A DNA stretch of 64,000 bases from Bacteroidota bacterium (GTDB lineage: Bacteria > Bacteroidota > Bacteroidia > AKYH767-A > 2013-40CM-41-45), in contig JADKKE010000006.1 of the NCBI GenBank assembly GCA_016720655.1, positions 177,960 through 241,959 on the forward strand. The letters are read 5' to 3'. This document shows positions 35,491 to 44,500 of this stretch, piece by piece. How positions within the stretch are numbered: the first letter of the stretch is position 1; each line of letters begins with the position of its first letter. The notes beneath the pieces are model-generated. The model was not told the origin of the DNA and did no database searches. It saw only the letters and a list, made by a program, of their open reading frames with translations. The position numbers and the translations under genes are program-made.

Positions 35491-36369
35491 ATGAAATCAC
35501 ACACTGCCCTCTTGCTTCTATCTATCTTATTCATTGCATCCTGTAAAGACGACAACAAAGACCCTGATCAACCGGCTCCTGCCGCGCCGCAGCTTGTTTT
35601 CAAATTCGCTTTCGACAGTACGCAGGTGCGTTTGAATAATTTCGGACAGCCTACCAATGTTCCGGCAGGACATGGAGCTTTATCTCCTCATTTCAATACG
35701 ATCAGTGCGCATTACATCGAACTTGCTCAGGATAGTCTGACTTTGCTCGGCAATGGAAAAGTATTGTACCGTGCAACAGAAACCACGGCTGGAGGCAGTC
35801 TGGCTATTGATTTTAACCAATCGCATGTAGTACACGAAGGAGAAACATTCTTCAGTATGCCACTGAGTGATGTTTCACCCGGAACATACAAATGGCTGAG
35901 GGTATCATTGGCATATCAAAATTACGATGTTCCTTTCCGTTCATCCGGATTCGATTTCACCGGAACACTTGCGTCTTTCATCGGATTCAATACTTACATT
36001 ACTACTTACCAGCCAAAAAATCATCCTGTTGTCGTGAATGGAAACCGAGCACAGGGATATTGGGCATTTGAACTGAATGTTTTTGGAACAGATACTGTTT
36101 TCCAGGGACAGGCGCCGGGAACGACCGTACCCAATCCAATTTCGGCTTCATCACCTATCCCTCCCGGATCCTGTGTTGTTACAGGTGCTTTCAATGGTCC
36201 ACTTACAATTTCAGGTTCTGAATCACACGATGTTGTAGTAACAGTATCCTTATCGAACAACAAAAGTTTTGAGTGGACGGATGCAAATGGAAACAACATT
36301 TACGAACCACCATCCGATACGGTTGTGGATATGGGAATCAGAGGACTCATTCCCTATGTAACGTATTAA
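35491..36369 (+). CDS. Lipoprotein of unknown function
   Basis: The 292-residue protein has a lipoprotein signal (MKSHTALLLLSILFIASCKD, lipid Cys18) followed by a Pro/Asp-rich linker (DDNKDPDQPAPAAP). The body is beta-rich, with LVFKFAFDSTQVRLNNFGQ (about 36-54), TFFSMPLSDVSPGTYKWLRVSL (about 130-151) and a terminal FEWTDANGNNIYEPPSDTVVDMG. Asp/Asn-rich loops could bind calcium. No family was recognised. It is convergent with the TonB-dependent receptor at 36380, ending 11 bp from it. Confidence 0.7.
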   Translation: MKSHTALLLLSILFIASCKDDNKDPDQPAPAAPQLVFKFAFDSTQVRLNNFGQPTNVPAGHGALSPHFNTISAHYIELAQDSLTLLGNGKVLYRATETTAGGSLAIDFNQSHVVHEGETFFSMPLSDVSPGTYKWLRVSLAYQNYDVPFRSSGFDFTGTLASFIGFNTYITTYQPKNHPVVVNGNRAQGYWAFELNVFGTDTVFQGQAPGTTVPNPISASSPIPPGSCVVTGAFNGPLTISGSESHDVVVTVSLSNNKSFEWTDANGNNIYEPPSDTVVDMGIRGLIPYVTY

Positions 36370-36379
36370 AAGCTCCGGA

Positions 36380-38761
36380 TTAAAATTCGAGAATCAAGCC
36401 AATTGTTGGAATCACCGTTCCGCTTTCATTCTTGATAAAATTTGGCGAATACGATCCCGGATTCGAAGGATCCTCTGTTGGATTGCCATCAGAATCTCTT
36501 TGAACGCTGAGATATGGAGATAATGTAGTTTTACTATTGTAGAGATTCTGAATATCGAGGTAAACATTCAGGCTCCACTTTTTAAAATAATATTTCTTAT
36601 CGACTCTCACATCCAATTGATGGAAGGATTCAGTGCGCAGCGAATTTAATTTTTGTTTATCCAGGATGCCTTGTCCGGTGATATCGAAATTCGATTTTTC
36701 CATGGAAGCAGCCACTTGATACGGTGTGTACGGACTTCCGCTATTGTATCTGAACCGTGCTCCTATTTCCCAATTCTTTTTCAGGTATTTCCCGGCCGTT
36801 ACACTTAGAATGTGCTGGTAATCCCAGCTTGCAGGGATGTAATCCCCTTTGTAATCCTGAAATTCACTTCTTACAAATGTATAGGCTAAAATACCGTACA
36901 TATTCTTATTCAGTTTTTGCTGAACCAGAATTTCCGCACCGTAAGCTCTGCCTTTGTTCATCGAATTCACAGGCACTGTTCCAACCACTCCAAAGTCACT
37001 ACCCTGATTCGCGATACTGATCGAATCTCTAAGATCAAAAGGATAGTGGGAATAATTTTTCAGAAATCCCTCAACAGTCACACGCAAAAAAGCAGGACTT
37101 GTATATTCAATGCCACCCACAAAATGATCGCATTGGATGTAAGAAACATTTTTATTCACCAGAGTTGTTGTGCTGTCTCTGTAACCAAGTATGGTATACG
37201 CCGGAAGTTGAAAATAAGTCCCGGCATTTGCATTGATTCGAAACCTGTCGTTGATAGAATACGAAGCAGAAAGCCGGGGAGAAAGCTGGTTGAATGGATT
37301 CTCCATTTCCGAATTGAAATTGTTACCATCCACTCTCAACCCGAGTGAAAGCGCCAGTTTATTCCTGAACAGATCCTTACTCAGCTGAGCAAATGCTCCG
37401 TATTTCATCAAGCCAAGTTCCGAACGGTAATTGACTGTACCAACAAATGGAACTCTGTTATACGTAGTGTTGCGATACAAAGCGGATTCTCCATTGATTC
37501 CGTAGGTAATTTTATATCCGTTTACTCTACCGGTATGTTCCACTCTTAATTTATTTTCCTGCTCTGAAGAATTGTAATCCAGGATCAGATTAGCAGGATC
37601 CGTATCATCATTTTCCCGATATTTTATTGCCTGATTATTCAGTTCATTTCTACTGATTGCGATTGTATAATAACCCTTGGGTTGAAAATGTTTGTAAATC
37701 ACACCTCCTGTGTAATTCCATTGTGAATTCACCGGAATATTTCCAAGAATATACTGCTGGAATTCGGTTTCATTCTGATCCAGATTGAGAGATACATTGT
37801 CGATTGCTCCGAGTCCGAGGACAGTAATTTCATTTTTTGTATCGAGTTTGATTTTCCCTTTCACAAGAAAATCATCGTACTTCGGTAAAAATGGGAGTCC
37901 GATTGCTTTAAACAGAAATTGCAGATAAGATCTTCTCCAGGAGGCGATAAAAGTTGTTTTTCCGGAAATCGGACCTTCCGCTGTTAATCCAAGATCGGAC
38001 GCACCCAGAGTGAGGGAATATCCCATCTTGTCATCTTTTCCATCTTTCAATTTGAAATCCAAAACGGAGCTAAGGGCATTTCCACGTGCTGAGGGAAATG
38101 CGCCGGAATAAAAATCAACCTCACGAATAAAATCGACATTGATCATTCCTACCGGACCACCCGTTGCACCCTGAGTAGAAAAATGATTGATATTCGGAAC
38201 TTCAATTCCATCCAGGTAAAACCGGTTTTCATTTGATGAACCACCGCGGATAATCAGGTCATTCCGGAAACTGGCTGTTGCAGCTACTCCCGGTAATGAC
38301 TGCAATGCTTTGGAGATATCCCTGTTAGCCCCGGGATTGCGTTTGATTTCAACTTCACCGATTGTATGAATCGAAACAGGAGCTTCTTCAATTTTTGTAA
38401 ATGGCTGAGGCCTTACTTCCACTTCACTCAGACTCTTGGCCTCTTCTTCCAGTTCAATTTGCACTTGTGTAATTCGGGTAGCTTTCACTTCGAGGTCAAA
38501 TAAACTGAAGCGTTTGAAACCGATCACAGCAACAACAAGGTTGTAAACTCCCGGATTCAGGCCTTTCAATTCAAAGACTCCAGCTTCGTTCGTAGTGGAT
38601 CCAATTGTTGTTCCGGCAATGATCACCGGAGCAAAGGGAACGGGTTCATTCGTGAGTTTATTGACAATTTTTCCCTGGATCACTCCGCTTTGAGCAAATG
38701 CTGAAGAGATCCCGCAGAAAAATAGCAGAATCAGAATGCAATGATAATTTCTGGTTTTCAT
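36380..38761 (-). CDS. TonB-dependent receptor with CarboxypepD_reg-like domain
   Basis: The 793-residue protein has a signal peptide (MKTRNYHCILILLFFCGISS). A carboxypeptidase-regulatory-like domain follows (about 27-105, VIQGKIVNKLTNEPVPFAPV). The plug is at about 115-240 (SKALQSLPGVAATASFRNDL, IIRGGSSNENRFYLDGIEVP). The outer-membrane barrel ends in GLILEF, with a terminal Phe. The N-terminal domain is typical of Bacteroidetes outer-membrane receptors. No SusD partner gene is adjacent, so it is not a standard Sus-type carbohydrate pair. The substrate is unknown. An alternative start lies 8 codons upstream at 38785. Confidence 0.9.
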   Translation of the reverse strand: MKTRNYHCILILLFFCGISSAFAQSGVIQGKIVNKLTNEPVPFAPVIIAGTTIGSTTNEAGVFELKGLNPGVYNLVVAVIGFKRFSLFDLEVKATRITQVQIELEEEAKSLSEVEVRPQPFTKIEEAPVSIHTIGEVEIKRNPGANRDISKALQSLPGVAATASFRNDLIIRGGSSNENRFYLDGIEVPNINHFSTQGATGGPVGMINVDFIREVDFYSGAFPSARGNALSSVLDFKLKDGKDDKMGYSLTLGASDLGLTAEGPISGKTTFIASWRRSYLQFLFKAIGLPFLPKYDDFLVKGKIKLDTKNEITVLGLGAIDNVSLNLDQNETEFQQYILGNIPVNSQWNYTGGVIYKHFQPKGYYTIAISRNELNNQAIKYRENDDTDPANLILDYNSSEQENKLRVEHTGRVNGYKITYGINGESALYRNTTYNRVPFVGTVNYRSELGLMKYGAFAQLSKDLFRNKLALSLGLRVDGNNFNSEMENPFNQLSPRLSASYSINDRFRINANAGTYFQLPAYTILGYRDSTTTLVNKNVSYIQCDHFVGGIEYTSPAFLRVTVEGFLKNYSHYPFDLRDSISIANQGSDFGVVGTVPVNSMNKGRAYGAEILVQQKLNKNMYGILAYTFVRSEFQDYKGDYIPASWDYQHILSVTAGKYLKKNWEIGARFRYNSGSPYTPYQVAASMEKSNFDITGQGILDKQKLNSLRTESFHQLDVRVDKKYYFKKWSLNVYLDIQNLYNSKTTLSPYLSVQRDSDGNPTEDPSNPGSYSPNFIKNESGTVIPTIGLILEF

Positions 38762-38831
38762 AAGAATTGTCGGAATCGAAATCACAACATTCGGCCTGAG
38801 TAAAAAGTTTGATTCCCGGAGGAATAATTCT

Positions 38832-39710
38832 TCAGGCTTTCAGGATAGTATCGAATTTATTCATTGTTGATTTCCCAACACTCATCAAGGGAAGGCGCAC
38901 ATGTTCTGAGCAAACATTCAGAATGGTGAGAAGTCCTTTAATTCCGGACGGATTTCCATCCACAAAAATAGCATGGGTGATTTCCGTTAGTTTGTAATGC
39001 AATTTCCGTGCTTTTTCAAAATTGCCTTCAAGTCCTACACGAACCATTTCTGAAAAATCCTTAGGAAATGCGTTGGCGATTACAGAAATCACTCCGTCCG
39101 CTCCGCATGCCAGCAAGGGCAAAGTGATTGCATCATCCCCACTGATCACTAAAAAGTCTTTCGGTCGGTGCTGGATAATCTTCATTGCTTTCTCAAAATT
39201 TCCGCTTGCTTCCTTTATCCCAATGATATTTTTAAAATCATGAGCTAAGGATAAAGTTGTTTCCGCATCCAGATTACTTCCTGTACGGGAAGGGACATTG
39301 TACAATATAACGGGTACAGGGCTGGAATTGGAGATCATTTTGTAATGCTGATAAATTCCGCGTTGCGAAGGACGGTTGTAGTATGGAGAAACAGAAAGTA
39401 TCGCGTCAACACCTGCAAAATCCCAATCTTCAAGAGTATGCAGAATTTCCTGGGTGTTGTTTCCTCCCAATCCAAGAATCACAGGCACACGTTTGTCAGT
39501 GATCTCAATAACAAAATCCAATACTGCCCGTTTTTCATCATTGCTAAGTGTTGCAGATTCACCGGTAGTTCCCAATGGAACGAGGTATTCCACTTTCCCA
39601 TCGATACAACGGTCAATCAGTTTCCTGAATCCTTTAAAATCGATACTTCCGTCTTTGTGAAAAGGAGTTACAAGTGCAACACCGGTACCTTTTAGCTTGT
39701 TGATATTCAT
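38832..39710 (-). CDS. dapA: 4-hydroxy-tetrahydrodipicolinate synthase DapA
   Basis: The 292-residue TIM-barrel enzyme shows GTGVALVTPFHKDG (8-21), GTTGES (47-52), SPYYNRPSQRG (108-118), catalytic Tyr137 in YNVPSRTG and Schiff-base Lys166 in GIKEASG. DapA condenses pyruvate with aspartate semialdehyde on the way to lysine and meso-DAP. This agrees with the Mpl ligase in the same window. It overlaps the next upstream gene (39707) by 4 bp, so the two are co-transcribed. Confidence 0.96.
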   Translation of the reverse strand: MNINKLKGTGVALVTPFHKDGSIDFKGFRKLIDRCIDGKVEYLVPLGTTGESATLSNDEKRAVLDFVIEITDKRVPVILGLGGNNTQEILHTLEDWDFAGVDAILSVSPYYNRPSQRGIYQHYKMISNSSPVPVILYNVPSRTGSNLDAETTLSLAHDFKNIIGIKEASGNFEKAMKIIQHRPKDFLVISGDDAITLPLLACGADGVISVIANAFPKDFSEMVRVGLEGNFEKARKLHYKLTEITHAIFVDGNPSGIKGLLTILNVCSEHVRLPLMSVGKSTMNKFDTILKA

Positions 39711-40264
39711 GAACGCTGATTTCTAAGTTGTCCCAAAAAAATCTGTATTTCTTCAATCACATTTTTAATCGGTGGATCACCTGTGATTTGAACCATCATA
39801 TCGTAGGCATGCATGTTTTTCTTATCGTATCTCCCGATGCGAAAACGGGCATGCGACATAGCAGCAATGTATTGCAAAGGAAAACATTTGCCTGAATTGA
39901 AATTGACAAGGATGTCAAATTTTTCATTAATAAAATTTATAACAATCGGGTCTTTCGGGATCATGCGAAAGTCGAGATCCTTTTTTGTAAAAAAATCCAG
40001 TCCGTATTGCGCAAATTGACCGGGAGGGAGCACTTTCTTATCGACATATCCCAATGCGAGAATATCTTTTTTATAATTCGCCCGGATTTGCTTGACATAA
40101 GCTTTTACGACCTCATAATCGCGTTCATCGGTTGCGTCATATAACAACCCGATTTTTGCGGCCGCTTCAAAACTCACAACCTCTCTCTTCAACTTGATCT
40201 TTTTAAGATCATGCTGAAACTTAAGTTGTCCGAGCTTGGACCGTATTTTTTTTGTCAACTTCAC
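39707..40264 (-). CDS. Conserved Bacteroidetes protein (DUF6913-like)
   Basis: The 185-residue soluble protein has a very basic N terminus (MKLTKKIRSKLGQLKFQHDL, then KKIKLKREVV). An alpha/beta body follows: IGLLYDATDERDYEVVKAYV (about 38-57), ILALGYVDKK, ILVNFNSGKCFPLQYIAAMS (about 117-136), and ARFRIGRYD. The family is conserved next to dapA or ligA in many Bacteroidetes and is annotated DUF6913 from memory, so the label is tentative. No catalytic motif was found. It sits 4 bp from the ligA stop and overlaps dapA, forming a ligA-DUF-dapA run. Confidence 0.7.
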   Translation of the reverse strand: MKLTKKIRSKLGQLKFQHDLKKIKLKREVVSFEAAAKIGLLYDATDERDYEVVKAYVKQIRANYKKDILALGYVDKKVLPPGQFAQYGLDFFTKKDLDFRMIPKDPIVINFINEKFDILVNFNSGKCFPLQYIAAMSHARFRIGRYDKKNMHAYDMMVQITGDPPIKNVIEEIQIFLGQLRNQRS

Positions 40265-40268
40265 AAAA

Positions 40269-41600
40269 TTACTTTATCATTTCCTCAAATTCTTTTTCGG
40301 AAAGAATTCTCACATTCAATTTTTTTGCTTTCTCCAGTTTACTCGGTCCGGCTTCATCACCGGCAAGCAGAAAATTAGTCTTCGCCGAAACACCGCTCTG
40401 ATTCTTGCCTCCGTGCTGTTCAATGAGCATTTTCAGATCTTCCCGGCTGAAATTAGAGAAAACCCCCGAAACCACAAAAGTCTGGCCTTCGAGTTTGGCA
40501 CTGAGCGTTTTGGGGATAGAAGATTCTGATAATTTTAGCTGAAGTCCGGCAGCTTCGAGGTCATGGATGATGCGCAAATTCACTTTATCACCAAAAAATT
40601 CAACCACACTTTGTGCAATGCGCTCACCGATTTCTTCAACCTCAATCAGCTCTTCAACACTCGCTTTTTTCAAAGCATCAATTGATTTAAAATGCAATGC
40701 CAACTTCTTTGCAACAGTTTCTCCTACAAACCGAATTCCGATGGCATAAAGGACTCTCTCGAAGGGTACTGTTTTGGATGCTTCGATACCGTTCAGGATT
40801 TTCTGCACGGATTTATCCTGCAAGCTGATTTTTTTTACTTTTCCTCCATCTTCCGGCTCAATAATTTTCTCAAGTTTGATTAAGGAATGGTAATTCAATT
40901 TGTATAAATCTGCCGGAGATTTGATTCTTTCATTTTCAAAAAGAATTTCAACTTTTCCTTCCCCGAGGCTGTCGATATTCATGGCTCTGCGACTGATGAA
41001 ATGTTCGATTCGTCCTTTAATCTGAGGCGGACAACCGCTGGTATTCGGACAATAATGCAAAGCCTCTCCTTCGCTTCTTTTCAGATGAGTACCACATTCC
41101 GGGCATGTATGTATGTAGACAACAGGCTTGCTTGAATCAGAGCGCTTGCTCAGATCGACGGAAGTAATTTTTGGGATGATCTCCCCTCCTTTTTCTACAA
41201 AAACATGATCACCAATTCTCAAATCCAGTTTTGCGATCTGATCAGCATTGTGAAGTGTTGCTCTTTTTACTGTGGTACCTGCCAATTGAACGGGACTCAG
41301 GTTTGCAACCGGTGTAATTGCTCCGGTACGGCCAACCTGATAGCTGATAGAGATCAATTCGGTAGAAACACTTTCCGCTTTGAATTTATATGCGATTGCC
41401 CATCGTGGAGATTTGGCAGTATATCCGAGGTCCTCCTGCTGAGCATAGGAATTCACTTTGATTACCACTCCATCAGTATCGAAAGCCAGTTCGTGTCTTT
41501 TTACATTCCATTTTTCGAGAAACGAAAAGACCTGATCAATGCTTTTACAAATTTTTGAATGTTCAGAGATTTTAAATCCCCATTCCTTCGCTTTCTGCAA
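40269..41600 (-). CDS. ligA: NAD-dependent DNA ligase LigA, C-terminal part after a frameshift
   Basis: The 443-residue frame begins within the adenylation domain (KAKEWGFKISEHSKICKSID). It contains DTDGVVIKVN, the OB-fold (TGAITPVANLSPVQLAGTTVKRATLHN), the four-Cys zinc finger (CPECGTHLKRSEGEALHYCPN, Cys pairs about 35 codons apart), helix-hairpin-helix repeats (FVGETVAKKLA, VEEIGERIAQSV) and a C-terminal BRCT domain (LEGQTFVVSGVFSNFSREDL). It is the downstream half of a single ligA gene. The open frame extends upstream of the annotated Met as TLKTHFESLQ-like sequence, reaching the shift near 41626. Confidence 0.92.
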   Translation of the reverse strand: MQKAKEWGFKISEHSKICKSIDQVFSFLEKWNVKRHELAFDTDGVVIKVNSYAQQEDLGYTAKSPRWAIAYKFKAESVSTELISISYQVGRTGAITPVANLSPVQLAGTTVKRATLHNADQIAKLDLRIGDHVFVEKGGEIIPKITSVDLSKRSDSSKPVVYIHTCPECGTHLKRSEGEALHYCPNTSGCPPQIKGRIEHFISRRAMNIDSLGEGKVEILFENERIKSPADLYKLNYHSLIKLEKIIEPEDGGKVKKISLQDKSVQKILNGIEASKTVPFERVLYAIGIRFVGETVAKKLALHFKSIDALKKASVEELIEVEEIGERIAQSVVEFFGDKVNLRIIHDLEAAGLQLKLSESSIPKTLSAKLEGQTFVVSGVFSNFSREDLKMLIEQHGGKNQSGVSAKTNFLLAGDEAGPSKLEKAKKLNVRILSEKEFEEMIK

Positions 41601-41623
41601 AGATTCAAAATGAGTTTTAAAGT

Positions 41624-42352
41624 TCAGGATTCACTAAAGACGAAATACAAATAGCAATCCAGTTTCCGCCTGGCAACAACTGCAGAATCCTGCATTTTAA
41701 TAGTCCCTGAAGCTGCATTTCGTGGATTCTTAAGGAGGCGTTCTGAAATTTCCACTTCATTGTAGCCATCTTCAAGCAATTGTGCTTCCATATCCGCATT
41801 GATTTTCTCAAAAGAAGATCTGGGCATGAAAATTTCTCCGCGAATTTCAAAATCCTCCGGATAATCGCCCGGTTTGAGTCGCAAGGGAATGCTACCGATG
41901 GTTTTTACATTCGCTGTAATATCATCACCCTGGACACCATCGCCTCTGGTCACTGCTTGTATCAATCTTCCCTGGTGATACGCTAAACCAATAGCAACTC
42001 CATCAAATTTTAATTCGCAAACATATTCAACATCGTCTCCCGTTACTTTTCTAACTCTTTCATCAAAATCTCTAAGCTCATCTTCAGAATACGTATTCCC
42101 GAGAGAAAGCATCGGGTATTTGTGTTTCACGGCTTTGAATTGCTTCGTGATTTCACCACCAACACGCTGACTGGGTGATTCCTTCGAGGCAAACTGAGGG
42201 TATTTTTTTTCAAGACCGATCAGCTCTTCCAAAAGAGTATCAAATTCTTTATCTGAAATTGTTGGGTTCGACAAAACATAATACGCATGGTTATGCTCAT
42301 CGATTTGATGCATCAATTGTTCGATCCTGTTCTTGGCTTCCTGTTCAGTCAT
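41624..42352 (-). CDS. ligA: NAD-dependent DNA ligase LigA, N-terminal part before a frameshift
   Basis: From MTEQEAKNRIEQLM (42352; an upstream Met at 42370 is less likely) the frame shows the NAD+-binding Ia domain (AYYVLSNPTISDKEFDTLL), SPSQRVGG, MLSLGNTYSEDELRDF and the nucleotidylated Lys in CELKFDGVAIG (Lys121 counted from 42370). GDDITANVKTIGSIP, EIRGEIFMP and NPRNAASGTIK follow. It breaks after YLYFVFSES. A one-base shift near 41626 rejoins LNFKTHFESLQKAKEWGF. Since ligA is normally the only essential replicative ligase, the break is best read as a sequencing indel. Confidence 0.92.
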   Translation of the reverse strand: MTEQEAKNRIEQLMHQIDEHNHAYYVLSNPTISDKEFDTLLEELIGLEKKYPQFASKESPSQRVGGEITKQFKAVKHKYPMLSLGNTYSEDELRDFDERVRKVTGDDVEYVCELKFDGVAIGLAYHQGRLIQAVTRGDGVQGDDITANVKTIGSIPLRLKPGDYPEDFEIRGEIFMPRSSFEKINADMEAQLLEDGYNEVEISERLLKNPRNAASGTIKMQDSAVVARRKLDCYLYFVFSES

Positions 42353-42437
42353 AATAAAGTCGAAATTCATTGAATCGAAATTCCGGATATCAATGAGAAA
42401 TTATTTGAAGGACTTGATAATTAAAAATTGCAAAGAT

Positions 42438-43319
42438 TTAAACTTTCCTGGCCCTTACCATTCTGTTTTTTTCCTGCAAATCTTTGCGAACTTCAATATC
42501 CTGAAATCCTGCCTTTTCCATAAGTTCCGCTACATCCTCTCCTTTTGCTTCGTTGATTTCAAAGTAAAGATAAGCTCCGGCTTTCAAAGTGTGAAATGCA
42601 AATTCCGATATTTTACGATAGAAAATCAATGGATCAGCATCCGAAACGAAAAGTGCAGAATGGGGTTCGAAATCGGTGACCCTGGATTCCATACGCGATT
42701 TTTCAGCTTTCATCACATAGGGAGGATTGCTCACAATCACATCAAATTCCTGATCGCGGATCATCGGCGTTTCTTCTCTCATTTTCTCCCAATGAAGAAT
42801 ATCGCCAACACACCAGGATACAGGAACTCCAAGATCTTTGGAATTTTTACTTGCAACAGCAATAGCCTTTTCTGAAATATCCAGTCCGGTGACAGATAGA
42901 AAATGCATTCGCTTTTTTAAACTGATAGCAATGCATCCGCTGCCTGTACCGATATCCAAACATTTACCATAAGCCGTTGAAGATTCCGGAAGAATAGAAG
43001 AATGAATCCAATTGACAAGTTCTTCAGTTTCCTGACGTGGAATGAGAACATCCTGATTCACATAAAATTTCATTCCATCAAACCAGGCATGTCCAAGTAC
43101 ATATTGCAATGGCATTCCCCTTTGTAAATTTCCGAGTATTTCGTTGAGTCGAAGAGATTCGTGAATATGGAGTTTTCGATCCGCTTGAAGTACGAGATCT
43201 GTTCTTTTAAATTTTAATTCAGATTCAAGAACCAGAAATAAAATTTGATCCAGTTCATCAAAAGAATAGATGCCGACAAGCTCTTCCCGGAATTTGGAGA
43301 TAATATCTTTTACCTTCAT
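42438..43319 (-). CDS. prmC: Release factor glutamine methyltransferase PrmC
   Basis: The 293-residue protein has the N-terminal helical release-factor-binding domain (about 1-90). IPRQETEELV (93-102), the SAM-binding LDIGTGSGCIAIS (121-133) and the substrate motif NPPY (198-201) follow. This order identifies PrmC/HemK, which methylates the Gln of the GGQ motif in RF1 and RF2. It is divergent from ribD, with about 80 bp between starts. Confidence 0.93.
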   Translation of the reverse strand: MKVKDIISKFREELVGIYSFDELDQILFLVLESELKFKRTDLVLQADRKLHIHESLRLNEILGNLQRGMPLQYVLGHAWFDGMKFYVNQDVLIPRQETEELVNWIHSSILPESSTAYGKCLDIGTGSGCIAISLKKRMHFLSVTGLDISEKAIAVASKNSKDLGVPVSWCVGDILHWEKMREETPMIRDQEFDVIVSNPPYVMKAEKSRMESRVTDFEPHSALFVSDADPLIFYRKISEFAFHTLKAGAYLYFEINEAKGEDVAELMEKAGFQDIEVRKDLQEKNRMVRARKV

Positions 43320-43399
43320 AGAGCCTCAAAAATACTCATCTGATTCAATTCATGGTGATTGTGGGAAAGAATCATTTCAAAATAATTACTTTCGCAGGG

Positions 43400-44440
43400 A
43401 TGACAGCGGAAGAAAAATACATGATGCGTTGCCTTCAGCTGGCAGAGAACGGATTGGGAAATGTAGCTCCCAATCCAATGGTAGGAGCTGTAATCGTGCA
43501 TGATGGAAAAATTATTGGAGAAGGATATCATCGCGAATATGGCGGACCGCATGCGGAAGTAAATGCAATTGAAGATGTTCTGAAAAATCATTCGGAAGAA
43601 ATTCTTGCTGAATCCTCTCTTTTCGTGAATCTGGAACCCTGCAGTCATCATGGTAAAACCCCTCCCTGTTGCGATTTGATTCTTTTAAAAAAAATCAAAA
43701 AAATTTTTATTGCTATGAAAGATCCATTTGCGCAGGTAAATGGAGAAGGAATCCGAAAGTTGACGAATGCAGGATTAGATGTTGTAACAGGGATTTGTGA
43801 AAAGGAAGCACAGGAATTGAATCGTCGTTTTATACATTTCCATGTTCAGAAAAGGCCTTATGTCATTCTGAAATATGCTCAAAGTTTGGATGGATTTATT
43901 TCACCAAAAAATCCAACACCTGAAAACCGCTGGATTACCAATTCATTTTCAAAAAAACTGGTACACAAGTGGAGAAGTGAAGAACCTGCCATCATGGTAG
44001 GCACGAAGACTGCCATTCTTGATAATCCTGAACTTACTGTTCGGGAATGGCCGGGTAAGGACCCGCTACGAATTGTGATTGACCGGACTTTAAAATTGCC
44101 GGAACATCTTCATTTGTTAAACGGGAAAGTGAAGACCTTGATCATCAATGAAAAGAAAAATCACATCGACGGACTGAGGGAATGGCATCAACTGAATTTC
44201 AATGAAGCTGTACTCCCGCAACTGATGAGTTTCATGCACGATAGAAATATTCAGTCTGTGATTGTTGAAGGCGGATTGCAATTACTTCAAAAATTTATCG
44301 ATGCAGGAATCTGGGAAGAAGCAAGAATTTTAACAGGAGATAAATGGCTGGGTTCCGGAATACAAGCACCTAAAATTGAAGGAGAAATATTTTTTCAGAC
44401 AACAATTGTTAAAGATCGTTTGGTCGTATTAAGAAAATGA
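43400..44440 (+). CDS. ribD: Bifunctional riboflavin biosynthesis protein RibD
   Basis: The 346-residue protein has a deaminase domain (about 1-145) with APNPMVGAVIV (23-33), zinc-binding HAEVNA (51-56) and PCSHHGKTPPC (80-90). A reductase domain follows (about 150-346) with LKYAQSLDGFIS, NRWITNSFSKKLVHKWR and VIVEGGLQLLQ. It catalyses the second and third steps of the GTP branch to riboflavin. The start at 43400 is chosen because MTAEEKYMMRC opens the family domain; the longer frame from 43352 overlaps the promoter region ATTACTTTCGCAG. It complements ribH at 28.4 kb. Confidence 0.94.
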   Translation: MTAEEKYMMRCLQLAENGLGNVAPNPMVGAVIVHDGKIIGEGYHREYGGPHAEVNAIEDVLKNHSEEILAESSLFVNLEPCSHHGKTPPCCDLILLKKIKKIFIAMKDPFAQVNGEGIRKLTNAGLDVVTGICEKEAQELNRRFIHFHVQKRPYVILKYAQSLDGFISPKNPTPENRWITNSFSKKLVHKWRSEEPAIMVGTKTAILDNPELTVREWPGKDPLRIVIDRTLKLPEHLHLLNGKVKTLIINEKKNHIDGLREWHQLNFNEAVLPQLMSFMHDRNIQSVIVEGGLQLLQKFIDAGIWEEARILTGDKWLGSGIQAPKIEGEIFFQTTIVKDRLVVLRK

Positions 44441-44448
44441 TATTTTTG
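44419..44448 (+). promoter_or_regulatory. Bacteroidetes-type promoter for the M42-like peptidase
   Basis: TTTG (44419-44422), an 18-bp spacer and TATTTTTG (44441-44448) form a consensus pair at the 3' end of ribD. It lies about 50 bp before the start of the peptidase gene. Confidence 0.6.
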
Positions 44449-44500
44449 CATCCCTTTTGATTTTGGGAAAAGATTGAAGCAACATCTTATTTAGAATTCC

